NCBI GenBank assembly: GCA_050014755.1
Contig: JBEKCS010000069.1
Location: forward strand, 1 to 21,425
Length of the DNA: 21,425 nucleotides
Source: Bog-756 sp050014755
Lineage (GTDB): Bacteria; Actinomycetota; Acidimicrobiia; Acidimicrobiales; RAAP-2
Reading direction: 5' to 3'
A model generated the notes under the pieces. It saw nothing but the letters and a program-made list of their open reading frames with translations, ran no database searches and was not told the DNA's origin. Of the stretch, positions 1 to 7,183 are shown one piece after another. Position numbers and translations under genes: made by a program. Each line of letters opens with the position of its first letter. Within the stretch, counting starts at the first letter, position 1.

Positions 1-67
1 ACCTGAACACCTGCAGTCACCGGCGCAGAAGAAGGGACCCCAGGGCCGCCTCCTCGAACGGTGTTCC

Positions 68-84
68 GGCCACATGATGTGGCC
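68..84 (-). terminator. hairpin after the XRE regulator gene
   Basis: An inverted repeat (8-base arms around one central base, in practice a 7-bp stem with a 3-base loop) lies 9 bases beyond the stop codon of the regulator gene. There is no U tract on the - strand side. The position suits a terminator. A symmetric protein-binding site is the alternative. Confidence 0.45.
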
Positions 85-93
85 ATCCTGATG

Positions 94-1119
94 TCAGTCG
101 CTCCCGGAGGCTCCCCGCTCGACGTCCTGCTGATCGGGGAGCGACTGGATCAATCGACTCACCGCCGTGTACCGGCCGTCGCGCCACGCCTCGGCAATGG
201 TCTGGTCGTCGAGCTCGCGGTGCCGGGTGAAATTCCACCACCGGGTGACATCGCTGTCGCTGTACCCCTTGTTGGCCAGGATGATGTTGAGCCGGGTCGC
301 CTCCCATGCAGCCTCGTCGGCGGTGAGCGGTGCGGAAGGACTGCCCGGAGGGGTCGCTCGCTCCGTCCGCTTCCCCATCTCGTGGGCCAGCTCGCGGTCG
401 AGGTCGCGGGACACGTGCCCGCGGATGGTCGGGAGCGATCCGCCCGTCAGGGAGTGGCGATCGGTGACCCGACGCTCGCGCTCGGCCTCGAGGCTGCGTG
501 ACCACAGCTGCTGGGCGGTGTCGTCGACGTCACCGGCGGTGACCCGGAGTCGGAGCCTCCGTTCGATTCGTTCGGCTGCCTTCTGCGGAGCGTCGGACAC
601 CTCGATCGGCGCCCGCGAATCCGGTGTCGATCCCGCTTCGGTCGGGTCGATGAGGCTGCGGTCGCGTGGACGGCGTCGACGCTCGAGCTCGGCTGTCGAG
701 GCCGCGGACGCCCGCGCCGCCGGATCCTCGTCGGGCCACCGGTCCTGACGGTCCTCGTGGATCCCGCGCGTGGGTGTTGCGTAGCTCTCGGGCGGGAACA
801 CGTCCCCGGCCGTCCCGGCGATGGCGGCTGCAAGATAGGCGGTCGACCACCGGCCGTCGCCGACGGCGACGCTGTCCGCCCCGGTCGTGACCAGGCGGGC
901 CAGCGGTACGTCGAGGCATGCGGCCACGGCGATGGCCTCGGTGAGACCGATGCGGCGGTTGGTCGTCTCCACTTGGGCGACCGTCTCGCGGGTCCAACCG
1001 ATGCCCCGCAGGAGCATCTCGTCGGCGAGGCCCTGCTGGGTGAGGTTGGCCTTGGCCCGCAGCGCGGCGATGTTGCGCCGCACGATGTCGTCGACCCCTG
1101 TACCCGCCTCGCCACTCAT
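94..1119 (-). CDS. XRE-family helix-turn-helix transcriptional regulator
   Basis: 341 aa. Residues about 13-65 form a Cro/C1-type helix-turn-helix: NIAALRAKANLTQQGLADEM, then a recognition-helix region with TRETVAQVE. The family binds operator DNA as a dimer. The middle (about 110-250) is charged, Arg-rich and probably disordered. The C-terminal 60 residues look folded, with WWNFTRHRELDDQTIAEAW followed by a helix. That part faintly recalls the C-terminal domain of Xre/MbcA/ParS antitoxins (WL..PN..LGG.TP.EAL), but the similarity is too weak to assign, and no toxin gene is adjacent. A TAGGGT box ends 6 bases before the ATG and there is no SD, so the transcript is probably leaderless. The gene is monocistronic and its target is unknown. 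Confidence 0.8.
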   Translation of the reverse strand: MSGEAGTGVDDIVRRNIAALRAKANLTQQGLADEMLLRGIGWTRETVAQVETTNRRIGLTEAIAVAACLDVPLARLVTTGADSVAVGDGRWSTAYLAAAIAGTAGDVFPPESYATPTRGIHEDRQDRWPDEDPAARASAASTAELERRRRPRDRSLIDPTEAGSTPDSRAPIEVSDAPQKAAERIERRLRLRVTAGDVDDTAQQLWSRSLEAERERRVTDRHSLTGGSLPTIRGHVSRDLDRELAHEMGKRTERATPPGSPSAPLTADEAAWEATRLNIILANKGYSDSDVTRWWNFTRHRELDDQTIAEAWRDGRYTAVSRLIQSLPDQQDVERGASGSD

Positions 1120-1125
1120 GGTCCA

Positions 1126-1131
1126 ACCCTA
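1126..1131 (-). promoter_or_regulatory. -10 box TAGGGT for a leaderless regulator transcript
   Basis: TAGGGT on the - strand is separated from the regulator's ATG by exactly 6 bases, so transcription would begin at or next to the A of the start codon. The same hexamer occurs upstream of the ABC exporter gene. No good -35 box at normal spacing was seen; a TGGACA lies upstream but only 14 bases away. Confidence 0.55.
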
Positions 1132-1483
1132 CCGGTCCACTCTCATGTCCACCAGCTGCATCCTGTAAGGAAAGTGAACATTGATGACATCCTGCATCAG
1201 GGGTTCATGGCGCTGAACAGGCAGTATGCCTCGTCAGGCCGGGACCTGGTGAACGGGGTCTGAACAATCCGGACAGTCGCCAGCTACCGGATCGCAACTC
1301 TTTCCGGACCCCGGTCCGTCCGTGGCCGGTCCGTCACGCAACCCGTGTGGCAGACGGTTGCAGTTCGGCTCTCCGGCTACAGGTCCCTCTCGGCTGTTCC
1401 GAGAATTGCTGTGACCGGCGAGCCAACCGGCAGTGAGAACGCACCGGGGCAGCCGGACACGAGGACAAGGGGCAGAACGAACT
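1132..1483. other. intergenic region, no confident gene
   Basis: About 350 bases between the regulator (-) and the small Cys/His protein (+). The part around 1165-1195 is less GC-rich than the surroundings and could hold a promoter or operator. A 29-codon frame starts at GTG 1174 and ends at 1263; its composition is protein-like but it has no well-spaced SD or -10 box. From 1264 to 1460 there are only short GC-rich direct repeats (for example GGTCCGTC twice near 1313-1336). No tRNA-like fold or strong hairpin was recognised. Confidence 0.5.
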
Positions 1484-1729
1484 GTGACGATCGAACCGCA
1501 TACACAACGCGTACTCCACGATTGGAACGACGACGACTTCGATCTCGATGACCTGGTCTTGCCGTCGCAAACGCAGTGGCAGCGCTGTGGCGCAGTGCAC
1601 TGCATCGACCGGGGCCCGTGGATCGGGACACTGGTGTGCTGCATCAGGCGCAGTGGACATGAGAGCGAACACTCGATGTCGCTCGGTGACCTCGGCGCCG
1701 TCGACTACTGGCAGGAGTGCTGGATCTAG
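1484..1729 (+). CDS. small Cys/His-rich hypothetical protein, probably zinc-binding
   Basis: 81 aa from GTG 1484, chosen because a purine-rich AAGGGG lies about 11 bases upstream; an ATG at 1433 in the same frame would add an Arg-rich stretch unlike the rest. The N-terminal third is acidic (DDDFDLDDL). The C-terminal part has C35, C40, C52, C53, H59, H63 and C79. The CGA...C...GH...EH layout resembles a metal-binding pattern common in small actinobacterial proteins. Function is unknown. The last three bases overlap the stop codon of the converging glucosidase gene, so neither gene has its own 3' spacer. A single-stranded-nucleic-acid or protein-binding role is possible, but nothing here shows it. 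Confidence 0.6.
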   Translation: MTIEPHTQRVLHDWNDDDFDLDDLVLPSQTQWQRCGAVHCIDRGPWIGTLVCCIRRSGHESEHSMSLGDLGAVDYWQECWI

Positions 1730-3375
1730 CAGGACCGCCCCCCCCGGGCCGGCGCATCACGCCCGGGGTCGGCCGTCCAGGTCCGTAGGACGACTGCCTG
1801 ATCCGCCGCGAGCACTCCGTCGAACCGCTCGGCGGGGTCGGGGTCGTCGGATGCCAGCAGGATGCCCGCCCGAGCCAGGAGCGCCGCGCCGACGTCGACC
1901 GGCTCTCCTCCGAAATTGACCAGGACGACCACGGAGTCGCCGTCGTGGATCCGCCGGTAACCGAGGACCTGACCGGGTACGTCGAGGATCTCGAGCGAGC
2001 CCCTCGAGAGCGCCGGCGTCCTGTGCCGCAGCGAGATGAGGCGCCGGTAGAGGTGGAGTATCGATTCCGGATCCTGCGACTCGGCGGCGCGATTGCGGAG
2101 GTCGGGCTCGGGTGGCAGCGGTAGCCACGGCCGCGAGCCCGACACCGTCGACCATCCGTGGTCGTCGGTCGCATCCCACGGTAACGGGGCGCGACAACCG
2201 TCCCGACCACCCGGGTCCACGCGACGGTCCTCGGGGATGTCGGCGTCGCACAGTCCGAGTTCGTCGCCCTGGTAGATGAACGGGGTGCCTCGGAGCGTGA
2301 GTAGGAGGACGGCGGCGGCCCGGGCCCGGGCCTCGCTGCGGCGGGCGGAGGTGGCCGGGTCCTCGGCGGCGCGGGCGGCTGCACGGTCGTAACGGGTGCG
2401 GTGGCGGGGGTTGTCGTGGTTGGACAGCACCCAGGTCGGCCAGGCGCCCCGCGGATCGAGCGCGCCGTAGGTGTCCTCGATGCAGGCGCGCCACCGGTCG
2501 GACAGCCACGGAGCGAAGAGCGGGGGGAAGTTGAAGGCCAGATGGAGCTCGTCGCCCTCGCCGTAGTAGGTGGCGACTGCCTGGGTGGTCATGAGGAAGA
2601 CCTCACCGACCATCATCCGCTCCCCCGGGTAGCCGTCGACGAGGGAGCGGATGGCGCGCAGCCGTTCGTGGGTCACCGGTACGTCGTTGAGCGCGCAGTG
2701 GGGGATCCCGGCCACCTCGGGTGGGTCGTCGGGTAGGAGGGGGTCCTTGCCGATCGCATGGACCACGTCCGCCCGGAATCCGTCGACGCCCCGGTCGAGC
2801 CAGAACCGGAGGGTGTCGTGCATGGCGGCGACGACCTCGTTGTCGTCCCAGTTGAGGTCGGGTTGGGTCGACTCGAACAGGTGGAGGTACCACTGTCCCG
2901 TCGGCTGGTGGAACGTCCACGCGGATTCGCTGAGATCGAACGCGGCCACCCAGTTGTTGGGAGCAGCGCCGTCCGGAGTCGGGTCGCGCCAGACGTACCA
3001 GTTGCGGTGGGCACTGTCGCGGGACGAACTGGCATCGAGGAACCAGGGATGCCGGTCCGAGGTGTGGTTGGGGACCCAGTCGATGATGACCCGCATGCCT
3101 AGTGCGTGGGCATCGGCCAACAGGCCGTCGAACTCGGCCAGGTCGCCGAAGAGTGGGTCGACGTCGCAGTAGTCGCTGACGTCGTACCCGAAGTCGGCCA
3201 TGGGGGAGGGGTAGAACGGGCAGATCCACAGGGCGTCGACCCCGAGCCATGCCAGGTCGCCCAGACGGGCCCGGATCCCGGCCAGGTCGCCGACCCCGTC
3301 GCCGTCCGAGTCGGCGAAGGACCGGGGATAGACCTGGTAGAAGACAGCCTCCTGCCACCACGGGACGGGGTCCAT
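1726..3375 (-). CDS. GH13 family alpha-glucosidase (oligo-1,6-glucosidase/maltase type)
   Basis: 549 aa, normal length for the family. These enzymes hydrolyse terminal alpha-glucosidic bonds in short malto- or isomalto-oligosaccharides, or in sucrose or trehalose. The four GH13 regions are present: I DWVPNH (residues 99-104), II GFRADVVHA with nucleophile D203, III GEVF with acid/base E258, IV SNHDNPR with transition-state stabiliser D321. An Asp-rich DSDGDGVGDL loop (22-31) fits the calcium site of this group. There is no signal peptide, so it should be cytoplasmic. The frame is open upstream of M1, but the enzyme fold begins at MDPVPWWQEAVFYQVYP. No SD precedes this ATG; instead a short upstream frame stops 2 bases before it. 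Exact substrate cannot be read from the sequence. Confidence 0.93.
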   Translation of the reverse strand: MDPVPWWQEAVFYQVYPRSFADSDGDGVGDLAGIRARLGDLAWLGVDALWICPFYPSPMADFGYDVSDYCDVDPLFGDLAEFDGLLADAHALGMRVIIDWVPNHTSDRHPWFLDASSSRDSAHRNWYVWRDPTPDGAAPNNWVAAFDLSESAWTFHQPTGQWYLHLFESTQPDLNWDDNEVVAAMHDTLRFWLDRGVDGFRADVVHAIGKDPLLPDDPPEVAGIPHCALNDVPVTHERLRAIRSLVDGYPGERMMVGEVFLMTTQAVATYYGEGDELHLAFNFPPLFAPWLSDRWRACIEDTYGALDPRGAWPTWVLSNHDNPRHRTRYDRAAARAAEDPATSARRSEARARAAAVLLLTLRGTPFIYQGDELGLCDADIPEDRRVDPGGRDGCRAPLPWDATDDHGWSTVSGSRPWLPLPPEPDLRNRAAESQDPESILHLYRRLISLRHRTPALSRGSLEILDVPGQVLGYRRIHDGDSVVVLVNFGGEPVDVGAALLARAGILLASDDPDPAERFDGVLAADQAVVLRTWTADPGRDAPARGGRSC

Positions 3376-3377
3376 GG

Positions 3378-3434
3378 TCAGAGCGGACCGTGGTGTGTGC
3401 CGGTAGCTGCCCGATGCGGTCCGTCCACGATCAT
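3378..3434 (-). CDS. leaderless upstream ORF (18 aa) of the glucosidase gene
   Basis: ATG at 3434 opens 18 codons (MIVDGPHRAATGTHHGPL) and TGA ends 2 bases before the glucosidase ATG. TAACGT lies 6 bases before this ATG, the spacing of a leaderless transcript. The glucosidase start has no SD, so translation re-initiation after this mini-ORF is the simplest way to feed it. The peptide has no obvious sensor sequence. Prediction only. Confidence 0.45.
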   Translation of the reverse strand: MIVDGPHRAATGTHHGPL

Positions 3435-3440
3435 GGCCCG

Positions 3441-3446
3441 ACGTTA
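3441..3446 (-). promoter_or_regulatory. -10 box TAACGT upstream of the glucosidase mini-ORF
   Basis: TAACGT on the - strand with 6 bases to the mini-ORF ATG. It would place the transcript 5' end at the mini-ORF start, about 60 bases upstream of the glucosidase start. No clear -35 box was found. Confidence 0.45.
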
Positions 3447-3607
3447 CCAATGGCCTGGTCTCGACCCCTCTCGATGTTCGCGCCGGCGTTTCAGTTTCCG
3501 CCCGGTTCTGCCGATGGATCCTGTACGACCGGCCGCCGTCCAGGTGGCCCACAGGGAAGGGACGTCGTCGGCAGAACTGCCGGCGTGCGAGTGAGGAGAG
3601 CGGTGCG

Positions 3608-3874
3608 ATGGTGGAACGTCGAGCGGTCGAAGACGGGTCGATGCTGGCGGAAGGTCTGTCGGGTGCCGTGCCGCCCGAGTCCTTCGGCATAGGCCGGATC
3701 TGCATGGAGCCTTCATGCGAGGTGCACCTCTCGCGGTACAACAGCACCGAGTGGTGCGCCCTCCACGAGAGCCCGGCGGCAACCGGCCGTCCCTACGACA
3801 CGTCGGTGCGACCCCGTGGCCGCCGTCGCAACACGAGCCGTCGGCGCAACTCTCAGCAGCGCACCGCCGCCTGA
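3608..3874 (+). CDS. small zinc-finger-like protein with basic tail
   Basis: 88 aa. A probable zinc site is C32-x4-C37-x12-C50-x2-H53 within ICMEPSCEVHLSRYNSTEWCALHE. The C..LSRYN...C.LH arrangement recurs in short actinobacterial proteins of unknown function. The tail (69-87) is strongly basic (RPRGRRRNTSRRRNSQQR), which suggests nucleic-acid binding. The start is supported by GAGGAG about 10 bases upstream. It is transcribed away from the glucosidase gene and about 105 bases ahead of the SDR operon. The role is unknown. Confidence 0.65.
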   Translation: MVERRAVEDGSMLAEGLSGAVPPESFGIGRICMEPSCEVHLSRYNSTEWCALHESPAATGRPYDTSVRPRGRRRNTSRRRNSQQRTAA

Positions 3875-3920
3875 GCATTCGACCCACGTTCCGTCCGGTC
3901 GCCCCCTCGTACCGCCTCGG

Positions 3921-3926
3921 TACACT
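3921..3926 (+). promoter_or_regulatory. -10 box TACACT for the SDR/double-hotdog operon
   Basis: CGGTACACT at 3918-3926 is identical to the sequence before the leaderless ORF at 10561 (CGGTACACT at 10544-10552). Here it leaves a leader of about 50 bases, ending in a purine-rich GAGGACGGGG before the ATG at 3982. Confidence 0.45.
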
Positions 3927-3981
3927 TCCTCGCTGACGCAGGGCCCGCTCGGGGTCCGGCACCGAGGACGGGGACGCACCC

Positions 3982-4740
3982 ATGACGGAACGACTCGACG
4001 GCACCGTGGCCCTGGTCACGGGAGCATCCAGCGGCATCGGCGAGGCCACGGCCGTGGCTCTCGCCGCGCAGGGGGCGAAGGTGGCGGTCGCCGCCCGCCG
4101 CCGTGACCGGCTGGAGGCCCTGGCCGAGCGGATCGGCGCCGACGACGTCCTCGTCCTGGAGACCGACGTGACCGACGAGGCGCAGGCCCGTTCGATGGTG
4201 GACCAGACCGTGGGGCGCTTCGGTCGTCTCGACACTCTGGTGAACAATGCCGGCGTCATGCTGCTCGGCCCCATCGTGGACGCTCCGGTAGACGAGTGGC
4301 GCCGGATGGTGGAGCTCAACCTGGTCGGGCTCCTCTATTCCACCCATGCCGCACTTCCCCACCTTTTGGCCGCGGCCGAGACCGAGCCGCGGCAGGTGGC
4401 CGACATCGTCAACGTGAGCTCGGTGGCCGGTCGGTTCGCCCGGCTGGGCAGCGGGGTCTACAACGCCACCAAATTCGGCGTCGGCGCCTTCTCCGAGTCG
4501 TTGCGGCAGGAGGTCACCCGCCGCCACGTCCGGGTCTCGCTCGTCGAGCCGGGTGCGGTGGCCACCGAGCTGGTGGGTCAGAACAGGCCGGAGATCATCG
4601 AGGGGCTGCTGGCCACCTGGGGCCCGGTCGAGGTCATGCACCCCGAGGACATTGCCGAGTCGATCGTCTTCACGGTGACACGGCCGCGCCGGGTGACGGT
4701 CAACGAGGTCCTGATCCGACCGACCGAGCAGGAGCGCTGA
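3982..4740 (+). CDS. short-chain dehydrogenase/reductase (classical SDR)
   Basis: 252 aa, cytosolic NAD(P)-dependent oxidoreductase. Glycine motif TGASSGIG (13-20), NNAG (88-91), structural N113, catalytic S146/S147 region, Y160 and K164 in YNATK. R39/R40 after the second beta strand (AARRRD) suggests NADP preference, which is inference. It is the first gene of an operon: its TGA is followed immediately by the GTG of the next gene. The partners are two hotdog-fold proteins, so an acyl-chain or acyl-CoA substrate is plausible. The substrate cannot be named from the sequence. Confidence 0.9.
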   Translation: MTERLDGTVALVTGASSGIGEATAVALAAQGAKVAVAARRRDRLEALAERIGADDVLVLETDVTDEAQARSMVDQTVGRFGRLDTLVNNAGVMLLGPIVDAPVDEWRRMVELNLVGLLYSTHAALPHLLAAAETEPRQVADIVNVSSVAGRFARLGSGVYNATKFGVGAFSESLRQEVTRRHVRVSLVEPGAVATELVGQNRPEIIEGLLATWGPVEVMHPEDIAESIVFTVTRPRRVTVNEVLIRPTEQER

Positions 4741-5628
4741 GTGTCGTTTCCGGGGTACCCGCCCACGGAACACCTACTCGGGGATCTCGGGATGGAAGCG
4801 GAGGTCACCACCGAGACGACGGCCAGCGTGCGGACCAGGGTGACGCCCTTCGTGACGTCGGCCGACGGCGGCGTGCGGGCCGGCGTGCTGGCCACACTGG
4901 TCGACGTGGTCGGAGGGGCCATCGCCGCCCGCGTGCTTCGCCCGGACTGGCTGGCCACTGCCGATCTCTCGCTCCAGCTGGTCGGAACGCCGCCCGGTGC
5001 CTTCGTCGAGGCCCGGGGCTCGGTGCTGCGCCGGGGACGGACGACCCTGGTGGTCGAGGCGTTGGTGGTCGCCCTCGACGAGGGTGGCGACGACGTGTTG
5101 GTCGACGGCCGTCCGGCGGACCCGGTGGCCTGGGCGTCGATGACGTTTGCCGTACTGCCCGCCCAGAACCCCGGCTCATCGGTCCAGATGGCGACGGAGT
5201 TGCCCGTCCGGTGGGCGTTTTCCGGCGGGGCCCTCGAGGCGCCGATCATGGAGGTCCTCCCGGTGACGGTGGTGGACGCCACGGCCGGCCGGCTGTCCCT
5301 CCCGGTGCGCCCGTATCTGCACAACTCCTTCGGCGCCGTGCAGGGTGGCGTCATCGCGCTGCTGGCCGAGGCGTCGGCCGTCGAGGCGCTCGGCGCGTCG
5401 CGGGGCGGGGACGGTTGCCCCATGGTCGTCACCGATCTCCAGATCGCCTACCTGGCGCTCGGCAGGGTCGGCCCGATCGTCACCGAGGCCCGGGTGCTCG
5501 GCACCGGTCCCGACGGTCGGGCGAGTGCCGTGGTCGAGCTTCGCGACGCCGGAGCGGACGGTCGCCTGACCACCGTCGTGAACGTCGCCGCGGCGCCAGC
5601 CTCGGTCCTCAGCGGGGCGTCCCGATGA
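4741..5628 (+). CDS. double-hotdog PaaI-like acyl-CoA thioesterase homologue (first paralogue)
   Basis: 295 aa, two hotdog domains. The N-domain contains GGVRAGVLATLVDVVGG (about 41-57) and the C-domain NSFGAVQGGVIALLAEAS (about 197-214). Hotdog thioesterases cleave acyl-CoA and usually have N..G..HGG......D/E. Here the C-domain has Gln where His is usual (AVQGG), followed by Glu rather than Asp. It may therefore be weakly active or a scaffold for its neighbour. GTG start directly after the SDR stop; the last 4 bases overlap the next gene (ATGA), so all three genes are translationally coupled. Shared VLRRGR and domain order show it is a paralogue of the next gene. Confidence 0.82.
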   Translation: MSFPGYPPTEHLLGDLGMEAEVTTETTASVRTRVTPFVTSADGGVRAGVLATLVDVVGGAIAARVLRPDWLATADLSLQLVGTPPGAFVEARGSVLRRGRTTLVVEALVVALDEGGDDVLVDGRPADPVAWASMTFAVLPAQNPGSSVQMATELPVRWAFSGGALEAPIMEVLPVTVVDATAGRLSLPVRPYLHNSFGAVQGGVIALLAEASAVEALGASRGGDGCPMVVTDLQIAYLALGRVGPIVTEARVLGTGPDGRASAVVELRDAGADGRLTTVVNVAAAPASVLSGASR

Positions 5629-6473
5629 CCGCCGAGCAGCCCGACCTCGAGCGGCGCCGCCATGTCGGCGACTACTTCCGGCTCGAGCGGTGGGAGATCC
5701 CTCCCCCGGTTGGTGCCGAGCTCCCGTCCTCCTTCGGCGGCCGCACCCCGGTCGACCCCCACCAGCGGGGACCGGCCGGGGGAATTCGGACCGGGGGCCT
5801 GCTCACCGCCCTCGACTCCCTCGGCGGGTTCACCAGCGGGCTGTCCGTACTCCCGCGGTGGATCGTGACCACCTCGCTGATGGCCACCGTCTCCGAGCTC
5901 GACCACGTCGGTCCGCTCCGCATCCGCGCCGATGTGCTCCGGCGGGGCCGGTCGTCGGTGGTGACCGCCCTCGACGTCACCGACGAGGGCGCAGACGATC
6001 GTCGGGTGGCGGCGGCCACCATGACCTGTGCCGTTCTCGATCCCGGCCCCATGGTCCTCGAGTTCGAGCGTCCGTTCACCCAGGCCATGCCTGACGTTTC
6101 GCCCGACGCCGTGCCGCCCGAGGAGTTCTTCGGCATCGAGCCGGGGGAGGGGACCGTCACGCGGCTCCGGTTCGACGACCGGCTACGCAATCCGTGGGGG
6201 ATCCTCCACGGCGGTGCCGTCGCCATGCTGGCCGACGAGGCCGCCTGCCGGGCGGCGGTGGCGGTGTTCCCCGGAGCCGCCGGTCCACGGGGAGTGGCGG
6301 CTGCGGACGTGGTGCTCCACTACCTGCGACCGGTCAAGGTCGGGCCCGTGGAGGCGCGGTGCCGTGTCCTCGGGACCACCGCCGGGCGGACGACGGTCCG
6401 GGTGGCCATCCACGACGTCGGATCCGACGACCGCATGGTGACCCTGGGTTCGGTGGCCGTCCTGGCCGTGTGA
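5625..6473 (+). CDS. double-hotdog PaaI-like acyl-CoA thioesterase homologue (second paralogue)
   Basis: 282 aa, same two-domain design as the preceding protein. The N-domain has GGIRTGGLLTALDSLGG. The C-domain has the canonical NPWGILHGGAVAMLADEA, with His and Asp where catalytic residues lie in PaaI-type enzymes. This member is the better candidate for an active thioesterase (acyl-CoA to free acid and CoA). The start at ATG 5625 overlaps the previous stop. The two proteins may form a hetero-oligomer, which is inference from coupling and paralogy. Confidence 0.85.
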   Translation: MTAEQPDLERRRHVGDYFRLERWEIPPPVGAELPSSFGGRTPVDPHQRGPAGGIRTGGLLTALDSLGGFTSGLSVLPRWIVTTSLMATVSELDHVGPLRIRADVLRRGRSSVVTALDVTDEGADDRRVAAATMTCAVLDPGPMVLEFERPFTQAMPDVSPDAVPPEEFFGIEPGEGTVTRLRFDDRLRNPWGILHGGAVAMLADEAACRAAVAVFPGAAGPRGVAAADVVLHYLRPVKVGPVEARCRVLGTTAGRTTVRVAIHDVGSDDRMVTLGSVAVLAV

Positions 6474-6474
6474 C

Positions 6475-6487
6475 CTGCCCCGGGCAG
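6475..6487 (+). terminator. possible short hairpin after the SDR/hotdog operon
   Basis: CTGCC-CCG-GGCAG begins 2 bases after the stop codon at 6473. The 5-bp stem is short and there is no T tract, so this is a weak call. A second short palindrome (CCGGTCCGG) follows. Confidence 0.25.
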
Positions 6488-6550
6488 CCGGTCCGGCTCA
6501 ACGGACGCGTCCCCACGACGCGGTGCGTGCTGGCGGCCTCCGCGTCGGCA

Positions 6551-6556
6551 TAGGCT
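6551..6556 (+). promoter_or_regulatory. possible -10 box TAGGCT for the nitrobindin-like gene
   Basis: TAGGCT would place the start of transcription about 35 bases before the ATG at 6598. An AGAAG purine run lies just before the start codon. No clear -35 box. Confidence 0.3.
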
Positions 6557-6597
6557 CAGCCCAAGTATCGGGCACCACGAGAAACGGGACAGAAGAC

Positions 6598-7149
6598 ATG
6601 GCGAACGAATGGGGCCCCCTGGGGCCGATGGTCGGCGAGTGGGAAGGCGAGGGTGGACTGGACACGTCGTACCATCACGCGGACGGCAAGGTCGGGGGCA
6701 CCCCTTACCTGGAGAAGGTGACCTTCAAGCCGTTCGGTCCGGTGGACAATGGACGGCAGCACCTGTACGGGCTGGACTACAAGTCGGCCATGTGGAGGAA
6801 CGACGAGGAGAACCCGTTCCACACCGAGGTCGGCTACTGGCTCTGGGACGGTGCCACCGGTGAGGTCCTCCGTGGCTTCGTCGTGCCCCGCGGCATCACC
6901 GTGCTGGCCGGTGGCCACGCCGATGCGGACGCCACCACGTTCACCCTGAAAGCCGCACTGGGCGACCCGCAGTACCCGATCGGCGAGAACAAGTACCTGA
7001 CGGTCAACGCCAGTTCGATCAGCTACGAGGCCACCATCACCACCGGCGACGGCACCTGGTCGTACGACGAGACCACCATGCTGCGGATGGTCGAGCTCCC
7101 CGACCTGCTGCCCCACACCGACCACAACACCTTGAAGAAGGTCGGCTGA
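6598..7149 (+). CDS. nitrobindin-like heme-binding beta-barrel (FABP/DUF1794 family) protein
   Basis: 183 aa. The N-terminal LGPMVGEWEGEGGLD contains the G.W.G.G signature of the nitrobindin/FABP-like group, small ten-stranded barrels that bind heme b and can scavenge nitric oxide or isomerise peroxynitrite. The strand-rich body and the C-terminal H173-T-D-H176-NTL segment agree with the group, whose heme ligand is a C-terminal His; which His acts here cannot be decided. It is about 20 residues longer than compact nitrobindins. It has its own spacer after the hotdog operon and ends in a strong hairpin, so it may be monocistronic. A lipid ligand is the alternative. Confidence 0.75.
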   Translation: MANEWGPLGPMVGEWEGEGGLDTSYHHADGKVGGTPYLEKVTFKPFGPVDNGRQHLYGLDYKSAMWRNDEENPFHTEVGYWLWDGATGEVLRGFVVPRGITVLAGGHADADATTFTLKAALGDPQYPIGENKYLTVNASSISYEATITTGDGTWSYDETTMLRMVELPDLLPHTDHNTLKKVG

Positions 7150-7150
7150 C

Positions 7151-7183
7151 CGACCGGCGCGGTCGGCCGTCGACCGCCGGTCG
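7151..7183 (+). terminator. strong terminator-like hairpin
   Basis: Left arm 7151-7165 and right arm 7171-7183 pair over 13 bp with a 2-base bulge on the left side and a 5-base loop (GCCGT). It begins 2 bases after the stop codon. It is GC-only in effect and lacks a U tract, as is common in high-GC actinobacteria. Confidence 0.7.

Noticed and set aside
1297..1340. GC-rich inverted and direct repeats resembling a terminator
   Set aside because: The apparent CGGACC/GGTCCG stem has only a two-base loop and no gene ends there. No RNA fold is convincing.
4296..5624. A long open stretch upstream of, and in frame with, the second hotdog gene
   Set aside because: The upstream part is an Arg/Gly-rich shadow of the SDR and first hotdog genes. 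The ATG at 5625, overlapping the previous stop, gives a normal-length protein.
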